A stretch of 44,859 nt of DNA from an uncultured Eubacteriales bacterium (GCA_910583765.1 CAJTYS010000030.1:1-44859), one strand, 5' to 3'; positions 7,271 through 14,783 are shown, counted from the first letter of the stretch. Numbers and translations: made by a program. The notes: a model not told the origin generated them from the letters alone.

Positions 7271-8947
7271 TTAGAAGAGCCCTGTGATCTTTCCAGTCTT
7301 GTCCACGTCGATCTTTTCCGCGGCAGGAACTTTTGGCAGCCCTGGCATAGTCATGATGTCACCAGTCAGCGCCACGATGAACCCTGCGCCAGCGGAAACT
7401 TTCAAGTTCCGCACAGTCAGCACAAAGCCTCTCGGCGCTCCCAGCAGTGTCTGGTCATCGGAAAAACTATACTGCGTCTTGGCAACACAAATCGGCAGAT
7501 TGCCGAATCCCAGCTTTTCCAGCTGCAGCAGCTGTTTCCTGGCTGCTGGCAAAATGTTAATGTCATCCGCTCTGTAGATCTTCTGGGCAATGGCTCTGAT
7601 CTTTTCTTCAATAGATAACTCCAGGTCATAAGATTGCTGGAAGGAGCTTTGTTCCTGACAAAGGCGCACGACCTCTTCTGCCAGAGAAACGCCGCCTTCG
7701 CCGCCTTTTCCCCAGACTTCGCTGAGAGCCACGTTAACGCCTAACTCTTTGCATTTGTCTTCCACCAGTTTCAGTTCCGCTTCTGTGTCTGTCGGGAAGC
7801 GGTTGATGGCTACCACGGCTGGAAGGCCGTAGACCTTGGTGATGTTTTCCACATGCTGCAGCAAATTCGGCAGGCCCTTTTCCAATGTCTCCAAATTTTC
7901 TTTTCCCAGATCCGCCTTTGCTGTTCCTCCATGATGCTTCAAGGCCCTGACCGTTGCCACCACGACTACCGCGGAAGGCACGATCCCTGCCATTCGGCAC
8001 TTGATGTCCAGGAATTTCTCTGCGCCCAGATCCGCGCCAAATCCGGCTTCTGTCACAACATAGTCAGCCATTTTCATGGCCATGCGGGTGGCCATAATGG
8101 AGTTGCAGCCATGAGCGATGTTGGCGAAAGGTCCGCCATGAATAAAGGCCGGCGTGTGCTCCAGCGTCTGTACCAGGTTTGGTTTCAACGCGTCTTTCAG
8201 GAGCGCGGCCAGCGCGCCCTGGGCTTTCAGCTGTCCTGCTGTCACTGGTTCATCATCATATGTATAACCGACAATGATCCTCGATACCCTGGCCTTCAGA
8301 TCTTCAATGTCACTTGCCAGGCACAGGATAGCCATGATCTCACTGGCCACCGTGATATCGAATCCATCTTCCCGAGGCGTGCCATTGGCCTTTCCACCCA
8401 ATCCATCTGTCACAAAGCGCAGCTGCCGGTCATTCATGTCCACACAGCGTTTCCAAGTGATCTTTCTCGGATCGATCTTCAAAGAATTTCCCTGCTGGAT
8501 GTGATTGTCCAGCATAGCGGCCAGCAGATTGTTGGCAGCGCCAATGGCATGCATGTCTCCTGTAAAATGCAGATTAATGTCCTCCATAGGCACCACCTGG
8601 GCATAGCCACCGCCCGCGGCCCCGCCCTTTACGCCGAACACTGGCCCTAAAGACGGCTCCCGCAAAGCCACGAACACGTTTTTGCCGATTTTTTTCAGTG
8701 CGTCCGCAAGGCCCACTGTGGTAGTTGTCTTTCCTTCGCCCGCGGGGGTGGGAGAAATGGCTGTCACCAAGATCACTTTTCCATCTGGCACGTCTTTTTT
8801 CGCTTCCAGCAGGTTGTAATCCACTTTGGCCTTGTAATTGCCGTAAAGTTCCACGTACTTGCGATCCACGCCCGCCTCATCTGCGATGTCGCAGATGTTT
8901 TTCATCTCTGTTTCCTGTGCGATCTGAATATCACTTTTGATTTCCAT
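7271..8947 (-). CDS. fhs: Formate-tetrahydrofolate ligase
   Basis: A 558-residue enzyme of standard length that joins formate and THF with ATP to give 10-formyl-THF, the entry of the methyl branch of one-carbon metabolism. The P-loop region is PTPAGEGKTTTTVGL at about 67-81. REPSLGPVFGVKGGAAGGGYAQ lies just after it in two conserved blocks, and NLHFTGDMHAIGAANNLLAA follows. GAGAGGAGC precedes the ATG at 8947. It is the first gene of the folate/lar operon. Its leader holds a ZTP riboswitch and terminator, so transcription should rise when ZMP/ZTP accumulates, i.e. when 10-formyl-THF runs short. Confidence 0.97.
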   Translation of the reverse strand: MEIKSDIQIAQETEMKNICDIADEAGVDRKYVELYGNYKAKVDYNLLEAKKDVPDGKVILVTAISPTPAGEGKTTTTVGLADALKKIGKNVFVALREPSLGPVFGVKGGAAGGGYAQVVPMEDINLHFTGDMHAIGAANNLLAAMLDNHIQQGNSLKIDPRKITWKRCVDMNDRQLRFVTDGLGGKANGTPREDGFDITVASEIMAILCLASDIEDLKARVSRIIVGYTYDDEPVTAGQLKAQGALAALLKDALKPNLVQTLEHTPAFIHGGPFANIAHGCNSIMATRMAMKMADYVVTEAGFGADLGAEKFLDIKCRMAGIVPSAVVVVATVRALKHHGGTAKADLGKENLETLEKGLPNLLQHVENITKVYGLPAVVAINRFPTDTEAELKLVEDKCKELGVNVALSEVWGKGGEGGVSLAEEVVRLCQEQSSFQQSYDLELSIEEKIRAIAQKIYRADDINILPAARKQLLQLEKLGFGNLPICVAKTQYSFSDDQTLLGAPRGFVLTVRNLKVSAGAGFIVALTGDIMTMPGLPKVPAAEKIDVDKTGKITGLF

Positions 8948-9010
8948 TCCTTGCTCCTCTCTGTCAACTAAGTTTTTTCACATACCCGTTCTGTCCATTT
9001 TCATCAAACG

Positions 9011-9055
9011 CAAAAAAGCCTGAACCTCCGGACAGATTGCCCAGACGGTCGGCTT
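9011..9055 (-). terminator. Intrinsic terminator, expression platform of the ZTP riboswitch
   Basis: Minus strand: AAGCC-gACC-gTCTGG pairs with CCGGA-GGT-GGCTT and is followed by TTTTTTG. The 5' arm of the hairpin overlaps the conserved 3' end of the ZTP aptamer (CCGTCTGGGCA). Ligand binding and terminator formation therefore compete, the standard arrangement for an ON switch ahead of fhs. Confidence 0.8.
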
Positions 9056-9112
9056 GTTTTCAGCATTATACTCCATGTGGTCAATTCCACTCTTATCCGT
9101 CAGTCGTATAAC
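9038..9112 (-). promoter_or_regulatory. ZTP (pfl motif) riboswitch aptamer upstream of fhs
   Basis: Minus strand from 9112: the pfl signature reads ACGACTGACGG, then the hairpin GTGG-AATTGA-CCAC, then ATGGAGTATAATG, and after a short linker GCCGACCGTCTGGGCA (9053-9038). The last block differs from the usual CCGCCTGGGCA at one base. ZTP riboswitches bind ZMP/ZTP, which accumulate when 10-formyl-THF is low, and classically control fhs, folD and purine genes. The target here is fhs-fchA-folD, which agrees fully. Recognised by eye; a covariance search was not run. Confidence 0.85.
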
Positions 9113-9130
9113 AAATATTCATATATCGGA

Positions 9131-9159
9131 ATTATACCATCCGCCCCTGCTTGAATCAA
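9131..9159 (-). promoter_or_regulatory. Promoter of the folate/lar operon
   Basis: Minus strand: TTGATT (9154-9159), 17-bp spacer, TATAAT (9131-9136). The predicted start near 9124 leaves a leader of about 175 nt containing the ZTP aptamer and terminator before fhs. It begins only about 23 bp past the rnhB stop codon. Confidence 0.7.
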
Positions 9160-9181
9160 GGGTTCCGAAAAGATTCTTTCC

Positions 9182-9847
9182 TCACTTCACAAATTTTTTC
9201 AGAAAGGATCTGCGGTGAATGTGGCACAGGCCCTGGGTCTGAAGCCCCTGGTAATGAAGTTTTGTTCCATATCCTTTGTTCTGTTCAAATCCATACCCTG
9301 GATAACGCTCTGCCATCTGGACCATCAGCCGGTCTCTGGTGACTTTCGCCAAAATGGACGCGGCTGCGATGGAAAGGCTCTTGGCATCGCCTTTGATCAC
9401 AGATGTCTGTGGAAATGGCACTGCTTCGATAACCATGGCATCAAAGAGCACATGCTGGATCCGCTCTCCGGTCTTCGCAGTCAGCATGTCGCTGGCTTCC
9501 TGCACCGCTGCTGTCATGGCCTCCTTTGTTGCCTGCAGAATATTGATCTCATCGATCCTTTGATGATCCGCCATGCCGATGCCAAAGGCAAGGGCATGTT
9601 CCTTGATGATGGGATACAGCGCTTCCCGCTTTTTTTCCGTCAGTTTTTTAGAATCATCGATCCCCGGGATGTTAAAATCCCGAGGCAAAATCACTGCCGC
9701 GGCTGTCACTGGTCCTGCCAAAGGACCTCTGCCCACCTCATCCACGCCTGCGATGTAGACCGCGTCACTGCCGCAGGTCTCTGTCTCAAAGGCCTTCATT
9801 TCCTCCAGCCGCTGCCGCAAATACTGCTCTCGTTCCTGCTTATTCAT
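9182..9847 (-). CDS. rnhB: Ribonuclease HII
   Basis: A 221-residue enzyme that cuts the RNA strand of RNA-DNA hybrids and removes single ribonucleotides from DNA. Visible are AGVDEVGRGPLAGPV (first catalytic Asp-Glu pair), DSKKLTEKKRE, KGDAKSLSIAAASILAKVTRD and the C-terminal GYGFEQNKGYGT substrate-recognition block. The start overlaps the end of rbgA by eight bases (ATGAATAA), so translation is coupled. This rbgA-rnhB order, close to rplS, is common in Firmicutes. Confidence 0.96.
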   Translation of the reverse strand: MNKQEREQYLRQRLEEMKAFETETCGSDAVYIAGVDEVGRGPLAGPVTAAAVILPRDFNIPGIDDSKKLTEKKREALYPIIKEHALAFGIGMADHQRIDEINILQATKEAMTAAVQEASDMLTAKTGERIQHVLFDAMVIEAVPFPQTSVIKGDAKSLSIAAASILAKVTRDRLMVQMAERYPGYGFEQNKGYGTKLHYQGLQTQGLCHIHRRSFLKKFVK

Positions 9848-10685
9848 GTCCTGGTTTCTCCAATGTGATATTTCCTATCGCGCCAGCTCGAAATTCATCC
9901 AGCACCACTTTCGCAATGCGGTCGTAGTCGATTCTTTTGCCAGGAAGGATGCACCCTCGTTTTAAGGCCATGGCTTCCATGGTGTCCAAAGGCGTTTCGG
10001 CAAGTTCGTCCAGCTTGTAACGCTCCTTGAGAAGCTCCGGATAATCCGCGCGAAGCACGGCGATCAATTCTAAGGCCAAGTCAGCCACATCCAAGATCTC
10101 ATCCTTGATGGAACCACAAAACGCCAAATTCAGTCCTGTCTTCGGGTCTTCAAATTTGGGCCACAGGATCCCAGGCGTGTCCAGCAGCTGCATGTTTCCC
10201 GGCAGATTGAGCCATTGTTTGCCTCTTGTGACTCCTGGCCGGTCTCCGGTCTGCGCACTCTTTTTCCCAGTCAGCCGATTGATGAGAGAAGATTTTCCCA
10301 CATTGGGCACGCCTGCGATCATCAACCGGTACGGCTTTTTCCTGGCCTGCCCTTGATTTTTTTCCTCCTGCAGCTTTCCCAGCAGCTTTAACAGACGAGA
10401 AGCGCCGCTTCCAGACATGCAGTTCATAGTCAGCACCAGATTCCCCTGATTCTTGAAATATTGTTCCCACCCTTGGTTCGCGTTGGCATCAGACAAATCG
10501 CTTTTGTTGAGGATGACGATCCGCTTTTTATTTTTTACCAGTTCATCAATAATCGGGTTCCTGCTGGAAACTGGGATCCGTGCGTCAATGACTTCTACCG
10601 CCGCGTCCACTAGCTTTAAATTTTCCTGTATCAGTTCCCGGGTCTTCTTCATGTGCCCAGGATACCAGTTGATATGTTCAATCAT
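9840..10685 (-). CDS. rbgA: RbgA (YlqF), ribosome-assembly GTPase
   Basis: A 281-residue circularly permuted GTPase needed for late 50S subunit assembly. The N-terminal WYPGHMKKT block is followed by G4 (NKSDL), then G1 (GVPNVGKSSL), G2 (GVTRGKQW) and G3 (DTPGILWPKF); this order is the permutation mark of the YlqF/YawG group. A C-terminal RNA-binding helical domain follows. The Shine-Dalgarno (TAGGAAAA) is modest. It lies downstream of rplS but is separated from it by a terminator; no clear promoter was seen in the 110 bp between terminator and start. Confidence 0.95.
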   Translation of the reverse strand: MIEHINWYPGHMKKTRELIQENLKLVDAAVEVIDARIPVSSRNPIIDELVKNKKRIVILNKSDLSDANANQGWEQYFKNQGNLVLTMNCMSGSGASRLLKLLGKLQEEKNQGQARKKPYRLMIAGVPNVGKSSLINRLTGKKSAQTGDRPGVTRGKQWLNLPGNMQLLDTPGILWPKFEDPKTGLNLAFCGSIKDEILDVADLALELIAVLRADYPELLKERYKLDELAETPLDTMEAMALKRGCILPGKRIDYDRIAKVVLDEFRAGAIGNITLEKPGHE

Positions 10686-10794
10686 TTTGTTTTCCTATTA
10701 TCATATGGAAGAAACGTCTCTGGGGGAAAGGTTTTAAACCAGAGCCAGTCTCACCTGCGCTCCTTTAAAAGCAGTCGCCCATTTCCCATGTTAC

Positions 10795-10820
10795 GAAAAG
10801 AGGAACCCTATGGTTCCTCT
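10795..10820 (-). terminator. Rho-independent terminator after rplS
   Basis: Minus strand: perfect hairpin AGAGGAACC / GGTTCCTCT around a four-base loop, followed by TTTTCG, starting 12 bp after the rplS stop codon. The T-tract is short, so some read-through into rbgA is possible. Confidence 0.75.
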
Positions 10821-10831
10821 GTAACGCTTTT

Positions 10832-11182
10832 TTACGCATCTTCTTTCCTTGCTTTGATCTTCGCTGACTTTCCGGTTCTCTCCCGCATATAGTACAGCTT
10901 TGCTCTCCTAACGCGTCCTCTTCTCACGACTTCGATCTTTTCAACCAACGGTGAGTGGAGTGGGAATGTCTTTTCTACGCCTACGCCAGAAGCGATCCTT
11001 CTTACTGTAAAAGTTTCGCCAATGCCGCCGTTCTGTTTTTTCAGCACAAAACCTTCAAAAATCTGGATTCTCTCTCTGGAGCCTTCCTTGATCTTAATGT
11101 GTACTTTTACTGTGTCTCCTGGTCTGAACTCAGGGACATCTTTTTTAAGGTATTCCTGTGCAATTGACTGCATCACATCCAT
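10832..11182 (-). CDS. rplS: 50S ribosomal protein L19
   Basis: A 116-residue protein of normal L19 length, placed at the 30S-50S interface. The family blocks are all present: FRPGDTVKVHIKIKEG, RIQIFEGFVLKKQNGG, FTVRRIASGVGVEKTFPLHSP and RRGRVRRAKLYYMRERTGKSAKI. GGAGG lies nine bases before the ATG at 11182; a second in-frame ATG three codons later is too close to be preferred. The gene is single, with its own promoter, a structured leader and a terminator. Confidence 0.98.
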   Translation of the reverse strand: MDVMQSIAQEYLKKDVPEFRPGDTVKVHIKIKEGSRERIQIFEGFVLKKQNGGIGETFTVRRIASGVGVEKTFPLHSPLVEKIEVVRRGRVRRAKLYYMRERTGKSAKIKARKEDA

Positions 11183-11189
11183 TGCTCAT

Positions 11190-11256
11190 TTCCTCCTTCC
11201 CTCCAAGACGTTCGTGGTGCCTCATAATCGCATCCAGAGGAACGCCCGTAATAACT
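11190..11256 (-). promoter_or_regulatory. Candidate L19 ribosomal-protein leader
   Basis: The 5' untranslated region of rplS on the minus strand carries TTATTACGGGCGTTCCTCTG, then a GGATGCGATTATGAGGC segment and CCACGAACGTCTTGG ending at the Shine-Dalgarno. CCTC/GAGG and GACG/CGTC-type pairings bring the ends together. This resembles the Firmicutes L19 leader that lets L19 repress its own synthesis. The match is from memory of the motif, so confidence is moderate. Confidence 0.5.
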
Positions 11257-11262
11257 TCCAAT

Positions 11263-11291
11263 ATTTTAGCAGAAAATCTTGGACAACGCAA
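11263..11291 (-). promoter_or_regulatory. Promoter of rplS
   Basis: Minus strand: TTGCGT (11286-11291), 17-bp spacer, TAAAAT (11263-11268). The predicted start near 11256 opens the structured leader of rplS. Confidence 0.55.
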
Positions 11292-11349
11292 GAATTTTTT
11301 TGGCTTTGTGGGAAATTCCTCGAGACTCTTGAAATCCCAATGCTTTTAG

Positions 11350-11378
11350 AAAAAAGGCACTCTATCCGAATGCCTTTT
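11350..11378 (-). terminator. Terminator after the NlpC/P60 gene
   Basis: Minus strand: AAAAGGCATTC, six-base loop, AGTGCCTTTTTTC. It is a stable A/T-flanked hairpin 13 bp after the stop codon at 11391. Confidence 0.75.
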
Positions 11379-11390
11379 GCGTTTCATGAT

Positions 11391-12167
11391 TTATACGACC
11401 CTGATAATGGCCGCGACTTTTGTTCCTGAATTGTGCAGGGTCTTGACACTGGTGGAGACCACGCCCTTCTTTGGCGTAGCCGCGTGGATCAGCTTTCCGT
11501 TCCCTGCGTAAATGGCCGCGTGGCTCAAACTTTTTCCCCTGGTAAAGAGGATGATGTCCCCTTCTTTTGCTTTCTTGATACTCTTGATGGAGGAACCCAC
11601 CTTGTGTTTTTTCAGAGAACGGTAGAGCCCTGTACAGGAAGTTCTCTTCACTTTTTTCTTTGGTTTCACATCTGCGTTTTTATAGACCCAGTACACGAAA
11701 CCGCTGCAGTCAAAGGCTTTTGGCCCTGCTGCGCCTGCTCGATAATCAGCTCCAATTTTCTTTTTGGCCTTAGCCACTACTTTCTGCCCTTGACTTTTCT
11801 GAGTCTTCTTTTTCACTGTTTTGGAAAAATCGCCGAAATAGGTCTTGCCGCCTTTAGAAATATATGCCCGTACCTTGAAACAGTACTTTGTGTCCGCTTT
11901 CAAGCCAGTGCATTTGTACGAATTCTTTTTTACAATGGCGATCTTACTGTATTTCTTCTTTTTCACATGATACTTGTAAACTTCATAACCGGAAGCCTGC
12001 TCTGCCTTTTTCCAGGTGAGCGTTATAGCCTGATCGCTGACTGCCTTTGCTTTCAACGCAGTGGTTTCAGCCACTCCCATCGTCTCTGCGCCATATCCCG
12101 CAGTGGGACATCCAAGTATGCTGATCGCCAATGCCGCTATAACGGCAAACGTTATAAATCTTTTCAT
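11391..12167 (-). CDS. Secreted fibronectin-III / NlpC-P60 peptidoglycan hydrolase
   Basis: A 258-residue exported cell-wall enzyme. Residues 1-27 are a signal sequence; Cys20 follows ISILG, so a lipoprotein cannot be excluded. Residues about 38-122 form one fibronectin type III domain (TLTWKKAEQASGYEVYK, then LKADTKYCFKVRAY). Residues about 128-258 form an NlpC/P60 papain-like domain with Cys154 (DCSGF), His216 (SHAAIY) and His228. Such enzymes cleave D-gamma-glutamyl-meso-diaminopimelate-type stem-peptide bonds. The protein is very rich in Lys. It has its own promoter and terminator, and GAGAGG stands before the ATG. Confidence 0.9.
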   Translation of the reverse strand: MKRFITFAVIAALAISILGCPTAGYGAETMGVAETTALKAKAVSDQAITLTWKKAEQASGYEVYKYHVKKKKYSKIAIVKKNSYKCTGLKADTKYCFKVRAYISKGGKTYFGDFSKTVKKKTQKSQGQKVVAKAKKKIGADYRAGAAGPKAFDCSGFVYWVYKNADVKPKKKVKRTSCTGLYRSLKKHKVGSSIKSIKKAKEGDIILFTRGKSLSHAAIYAGNGKLIHAATPKKGVVSTSVKTLHNSGTKVAAIIRVV

Positions 12168-12220
12168 AAAAGCCTCTCTTTATCGTTGATTTTCAGCTTT
12201 TATTGAATACCACGGCTACT

Positions 12221-12249
12221 ACTATACCATCATTTATGCAAAATGTCAA
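12221..12249 (-). promoter_or_regulatory. Promoter of the NlpC/P60 gene
   Basis: Minus strand: TTGACA (12244-12249), 17-bp spacer, TATAGT (12221-12226), eleven of twelve consensus positions. The leader to the ATG at 12167 is about 45 nt. Confidence 0.8.
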
Positions 12250-12514
12250 ATGGTCTTTCATCCCTTGCTATCACTATCATGCCCTCGTTTTCTTCATTAA
12301 TATGGGAAAAATTTCTTCAAAAAAGTTTTTCCAGTTCTTTTTCTGTGGTTTTTTTCAGATAATTCTGTTGGAATTCCAATGTTTTTCTGTTTTTGCACGG
12401 CTGTATTTGATTTTTCCGCTGACCATCATATTGTTTTTTTGTGTTTTTTTATAACAAACTTGCTCTTTATTTAAATTTGTTTTGTTGCATATTTATTTAC
12501 TTTTTATGCATAAA
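12250..12514. other. AT-rich intergenic stretch without a gene
   Basis: Between the xerD terminator and the NlpC/P60 promoter. It is very T-rich on the plus strand, with runs such as TTTTTTTGTG. Open frames here encode only low-complexity Phe/Leu-rich peptides without a Shine-Dalgarno. I see no RNA fold or repeat that I would name. Confidence 0.6.
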
Positions 12515-12543
12515 TAAAACTCATCCTATGCTCTAGGATGAGT
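12515..12543 (-). terminator. Terminator overlapping the end of xerD
   Basis: Minus strand: perfect ten-base-pair hairpin ACTCATCCTA / TAGGATGAGT with a five-base loop, then TTTTATTT. The 5' arm and loop encode the last codons (T-H-P-R-A) and the TAG stop lies at the start of the 3' arm, so the terminator is part of the coding end. Confidence 0.8.
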
Positions 12544-13407
12544 CTTATCATAAACATCTTTGATCCTGTTTTTTGTTGCTGTCAAATAAATCTGCGTGGC
12601 GGAAATATCTTCGTGGCCCAGCAATTCTTGAAGGGATTTTAGATCCGCGCCGTTTTGGATCATGTGAACCGCAAAAGAATTCCTGATGATGTTCGGGGTC
12701 AATTTGTGAGCCAATTCTCCCCGTTTTCCATATTCTTTGAGGATTTTCCAAAGACCCTGCCTGGTGATCCGCTGCCCATGATAATTGACAAAAAGCGCTT
12801 TTTCATCAGTCCGATCTTTGAGCATTTTTTCCCTGGCATCGTAAATATAAGTTTCCAAGGCTGCCCTTGCCGGTTTGCCGATGGGGATGATGCGGGCCTT
12901 GCTCTGCTCGCCGGCACAGGTGATGAATCCCATGCGAAGATTGATGTCCGCGAGATCAGCCTCGATCAGCTCTGTCACCCTGATTCCAGTGGCATAGAGC
13001 AGTTCCAGCATGGCTCTGTCCCTGATCCCCCGCAGACTATCATCCGGTAGGGAGAGCAGCTTGTCGATTTCTTCCACAGTCAGATATTCTAAAGTTTTCC
13101 GCTGGATCTTTGGGGATTTGATATTGAGCGCCGGATTCACGGAAATTTCTTTCCTCGCCTGGAGATAATGGAAGAAGGAGCGAATGGAAGCCAGTTTTCG
13201 ATTCACTGTGGCTGCGGACTTTCCTTCGTTTTTCAGTTTTAGCAAAAATGCCACCACTTCTGTCCCTTGCGTCTGCCGCAAATCGGAAATGCCCCGTTCT
13301 TCTTCAAATCTGGAAAACTCCAACACATCCCGCTGATATGCTTCCAGCGTGTTCTTTGCCATTTTCTTTTCTTTTTTCAAGTATTCAAAAAATCCTTCTG
13401 ATCGCAT
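12526..13407 (-). CDS. xerD: XerD-type tyrosine recombinase
   Basis: A 293-residue recombinase of Xer length: SAM-like N-terminal domain (about 1-85) and catalytic domain (about 105-290). Catalytic residues are Arg143 (ATGIRVTEL), Lys170 (GEQSKARIIPI), Arg242, His265 (LLGHEDIS) and Tyr274 (TQIYL). The HxxR motif reads N239-I-I-R242, and the usual RHSFA is RNSFA, so the second catalytic position is Asn. Neighbours spoIIM and a Nudix gene recall the nudF-spoIIM-xerD region of Bacillus, which supports the chromosome-dimer-resolution role over a mobile integrase. The Shine-Dalgarno is weak (GGGAAGGAA). Promoter at 13460-13488. Confidence 0.85.
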   Translation of the reverse strand: MRSEGFFEYLKKEKKMAKNTLEAYQRDVLEFSRFEEERGISDLRQTQGTEVVAFLLKLKNEGKSAATVNRKLASIRSFFHYLQARKEISVNPALNIKSPKIQRKTLEYLTVEEIDKLLSLPDDSLRGIRDRAMLELLYATGIRVTELIEADLADINLRMGFITCAGEQSKARIIPIGKPARAALETYIYDAREKMLKDRTDEKALFVNYHGQRITRQGLWKILKEYGKRGELAHKLTPNIIRNSFAVHMIQNGADLKSLQELLGHEDISATQIYLTATKNRIKDVYDKTHPRA

Positions 13408-13459
13408 TCATCCCGTTCCTTCCCTCGCCGAATGTTCATGCAGCATTCACGATAGTTTC

Positions 13460-13488
13460 ATTATAATCGACAGCTTTGCCGCTTACAA
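13460..13488 (-). promoter_or_regulatory. Promoter of xerD
   Basis: Minus strand: TTGTAA (13483-13488), 17-bp spacer, TATAAT (13460-13465), about 50 bp before the xerD start codon. Confidence 0.65.
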
Positions 13489-13528
13489 TGATATTTTAGC
13501 GATTCTTGACATTTTTTGCTGGACTGTA

Positions 13529-13555
13529 ATAAAGCTGTCCTCGTCCACATACTTT
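13529..13555 (+). promoter_or_regulatory. Candidate sigma-E-type sporulation promoter for spoIIM
   Basis: ATA at 13529-13531, a 16-bp gap, then CATACTTT (13548-13555), close to the ATA-N16-CATACAnT pattern of mother-cell sigma-E. A TTGACA at 13506-13511 lacks a good -10 at the right distance. SpoIIM is a mother-cell protein made under sigma-E in Bacillus, which fits. Prediction by eye only. Confidence 0.4.
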
Positions 13556-13579
13556 AGCTAAGGAAAAGGAGGCACACAT

Positions 13580-14209
13580 ATGAGAAAGTTTTCTAATCAA
13601 CCACTGATGATCTTCAGTCAAATAGGCTCCATGGCTTTGTACAGCAAAAAAACGCTCTGCTTGTCCGCATTTTTCTTTTTTACCGGCATTTCCACTGGGA
13701 TCTTTCTGGAATTGACCATGGGGACCGCTGATAAGGGCAGCTTGTCAGGATATCTCCAGCAGTATTTGTTCATGGACACAGGCGCGGTAGAATATCCGAA
13801 TCCTTTTCTTTCCTCTTTGACAAGCAATCTGCTCCTGCTGCTCATCATGTTTCTAGGGGGCCTGTCCGTATTTGGGTTTCCGGCGGCCCTGGCCGCTCTT
13901 GCTTACAAGGGCACGGCGCTGGGATTTTGTACAGGCCTGATCGCGGAAACCTTGAAAAATAAAGGCATACTGGTGATCCTCACTTCACTTTTGCCCCAAA
14001 ACCTGCTGCTGATTCCTGCCTTTATCCTCGGTTCCGCAGCAGCGCTGAATTACAGCTTTCTCTCCATGGGCAAGCGCCGCATGGCAGCAAAAAGGAACCT
14101 GCGAGAACTTTCAGGTTCCTATGTTTTGACCATGGTTGTCTTTGCGGTCATCGTGGCGTTGGCCTGCGGGCTGGAAGCTATTTTATACCCAGTTGTTCTT
14201 TTGCCATGA
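13580..14209 (+). CDS. spoIIM: SpoIIM, stage II sporulation (engulfment) protein
   Basis: A 209-residue membrane protein with about five hydrophobic helices (near 25-45, 80-105, 108-125, 128-155 and 180-207), of typical SpoIIM length. The GGLSVFGFPAALAALAYKGTALGFCTG block is characteristic (only partly variable in the family). SpoIIM anchors the SpoIID-SpoIIP peptidoglycan-degrading machine to the septum during engulfment. AAAAGGAGG precedes the ATG. The 3' end overlaps the convergent Nudix gene by 32 bases. Its presence says the organism can form endospores or descends from a spore former. Confidence 0.9.
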   Translation: MRKFSNQPLMIFSQIGSMALYSKKTLCLSAFFFFTGISTGIFLELTMGTADKGSLSGYLQQYLFMDTGAVEYPNPFLSSLTSNLLLLLIMFLGGLSVFGFPAALAALAYKGTALGFCTGLIAETLKNKGILVILTSLLPQNLLLIPAFILGSAAALNYSFLSMGKRRMAAKRNLRELSGSYVLTMVVFAVIVALACGLEAILYPVVLLP

Positions 14210-14717
14210 AAATTCCGGCAACGGTCTTCGCATCTACCAGCTGGCCGGAAGCTGCCATGGAAAAGGCTTCATCATAATCGTATTCCACGATTTCCAGGGA
14301 TTCGTCTTCATCAAACTCCGTTTCCCCTTCTGTTAGGCCTGTGGCCGCGTAAAGGTGGATGACTTCCTCTGTGTAGGCGACGCTGGGATTAAGTTTTCCT
14401 AGATAATGAAGGGTTTCGGCCGTGTATCCGGTTTCTTCCCTCAATTCCCGCCGAGCAGTGTCTTCAGGAATCGTTTCGCCCTTGTCGATCTTTCCTGCTG
14501 GGATCTCTAACAGCACCTGGGCGCTGGGATAGCGAAACTGCTTTACCATAACAATTTTTCCGTCATCTTTGATTGGCACAATGGCCACGGCTCCATTATG
14601 TTCCACGATCTCCCGATATGCTGTGCCCGATGGCACTGTCACTGTGTCCCGTCTCAAATTGAGTATGGCTCCTTCGTAGATCCTCTCACTGCTGATTTTC
14701 TTTTCTTCAAAGATCAT
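14178..14717 (-). CDS. nudF: Nudix hydrolase, ADP-ribose pyrophosphatase type
   Basis: A 179-residue hydrolase. The Nudix box is complete: G, five residues, E, then RRELREETGYT (about residues 80-102 of this start). The preceding FRYPSAQVLLEIPAGKID matches the NudF/ADP-ribose pyrophosphatase branch. The family splits ADP-ribose into AMP and ribose-5-phosphate. The frame extends to 14747, but AAAGGAGG seven bases before the ATG at 14717 fixes the start. The gene is a usual spoIIM/xerD neighbour. Its 3' end overlaps spoIIM on the other strand by 32 bp. Confidence 0.88.
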   Translation of the reverse strand: MIFEEKKISSERIYEGAILNLRRDTVTVPSGTAYREIVEHNGAVAIVPIKDDGKIVMVKQFRYPSAQVLLEIPAGKIDKGETIPEDTARRELREETGYTAETLHYLGKLNPSVAYTEEVIHLYAATGLTEGETEFDEDESLEIVEYDYDEAFSMAASGQLVDAKTVAGIFMAKEQLGIK

Positions 14718-14783
14718 ATTCTTCCTCCTTTGCCCTGCGTGTCCCATGGCATGTCCGAAAGTCCGCTCATGCCATGAGGCGCC

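Noticed and set aside
7853..8650. Long open frame (265 codons) opposite fhs
   Set aside because: It is the antisense of a highly conserved coding region and resembles no protein; fhs itself is certain.
8960..8990. TTGACA just before the fhs ribosome site as a promoter
   Set aside because: No -10 fits between it and the start codon; the upstream promoter with riboswitch leader is better.
12203..12454. 83-residue plus-strand frame in the AT-rich gap
   Set aside because: Phe/Leu-rich low-complexity product, no ribosome site, overlaps the NlpC promoter on the other strand.
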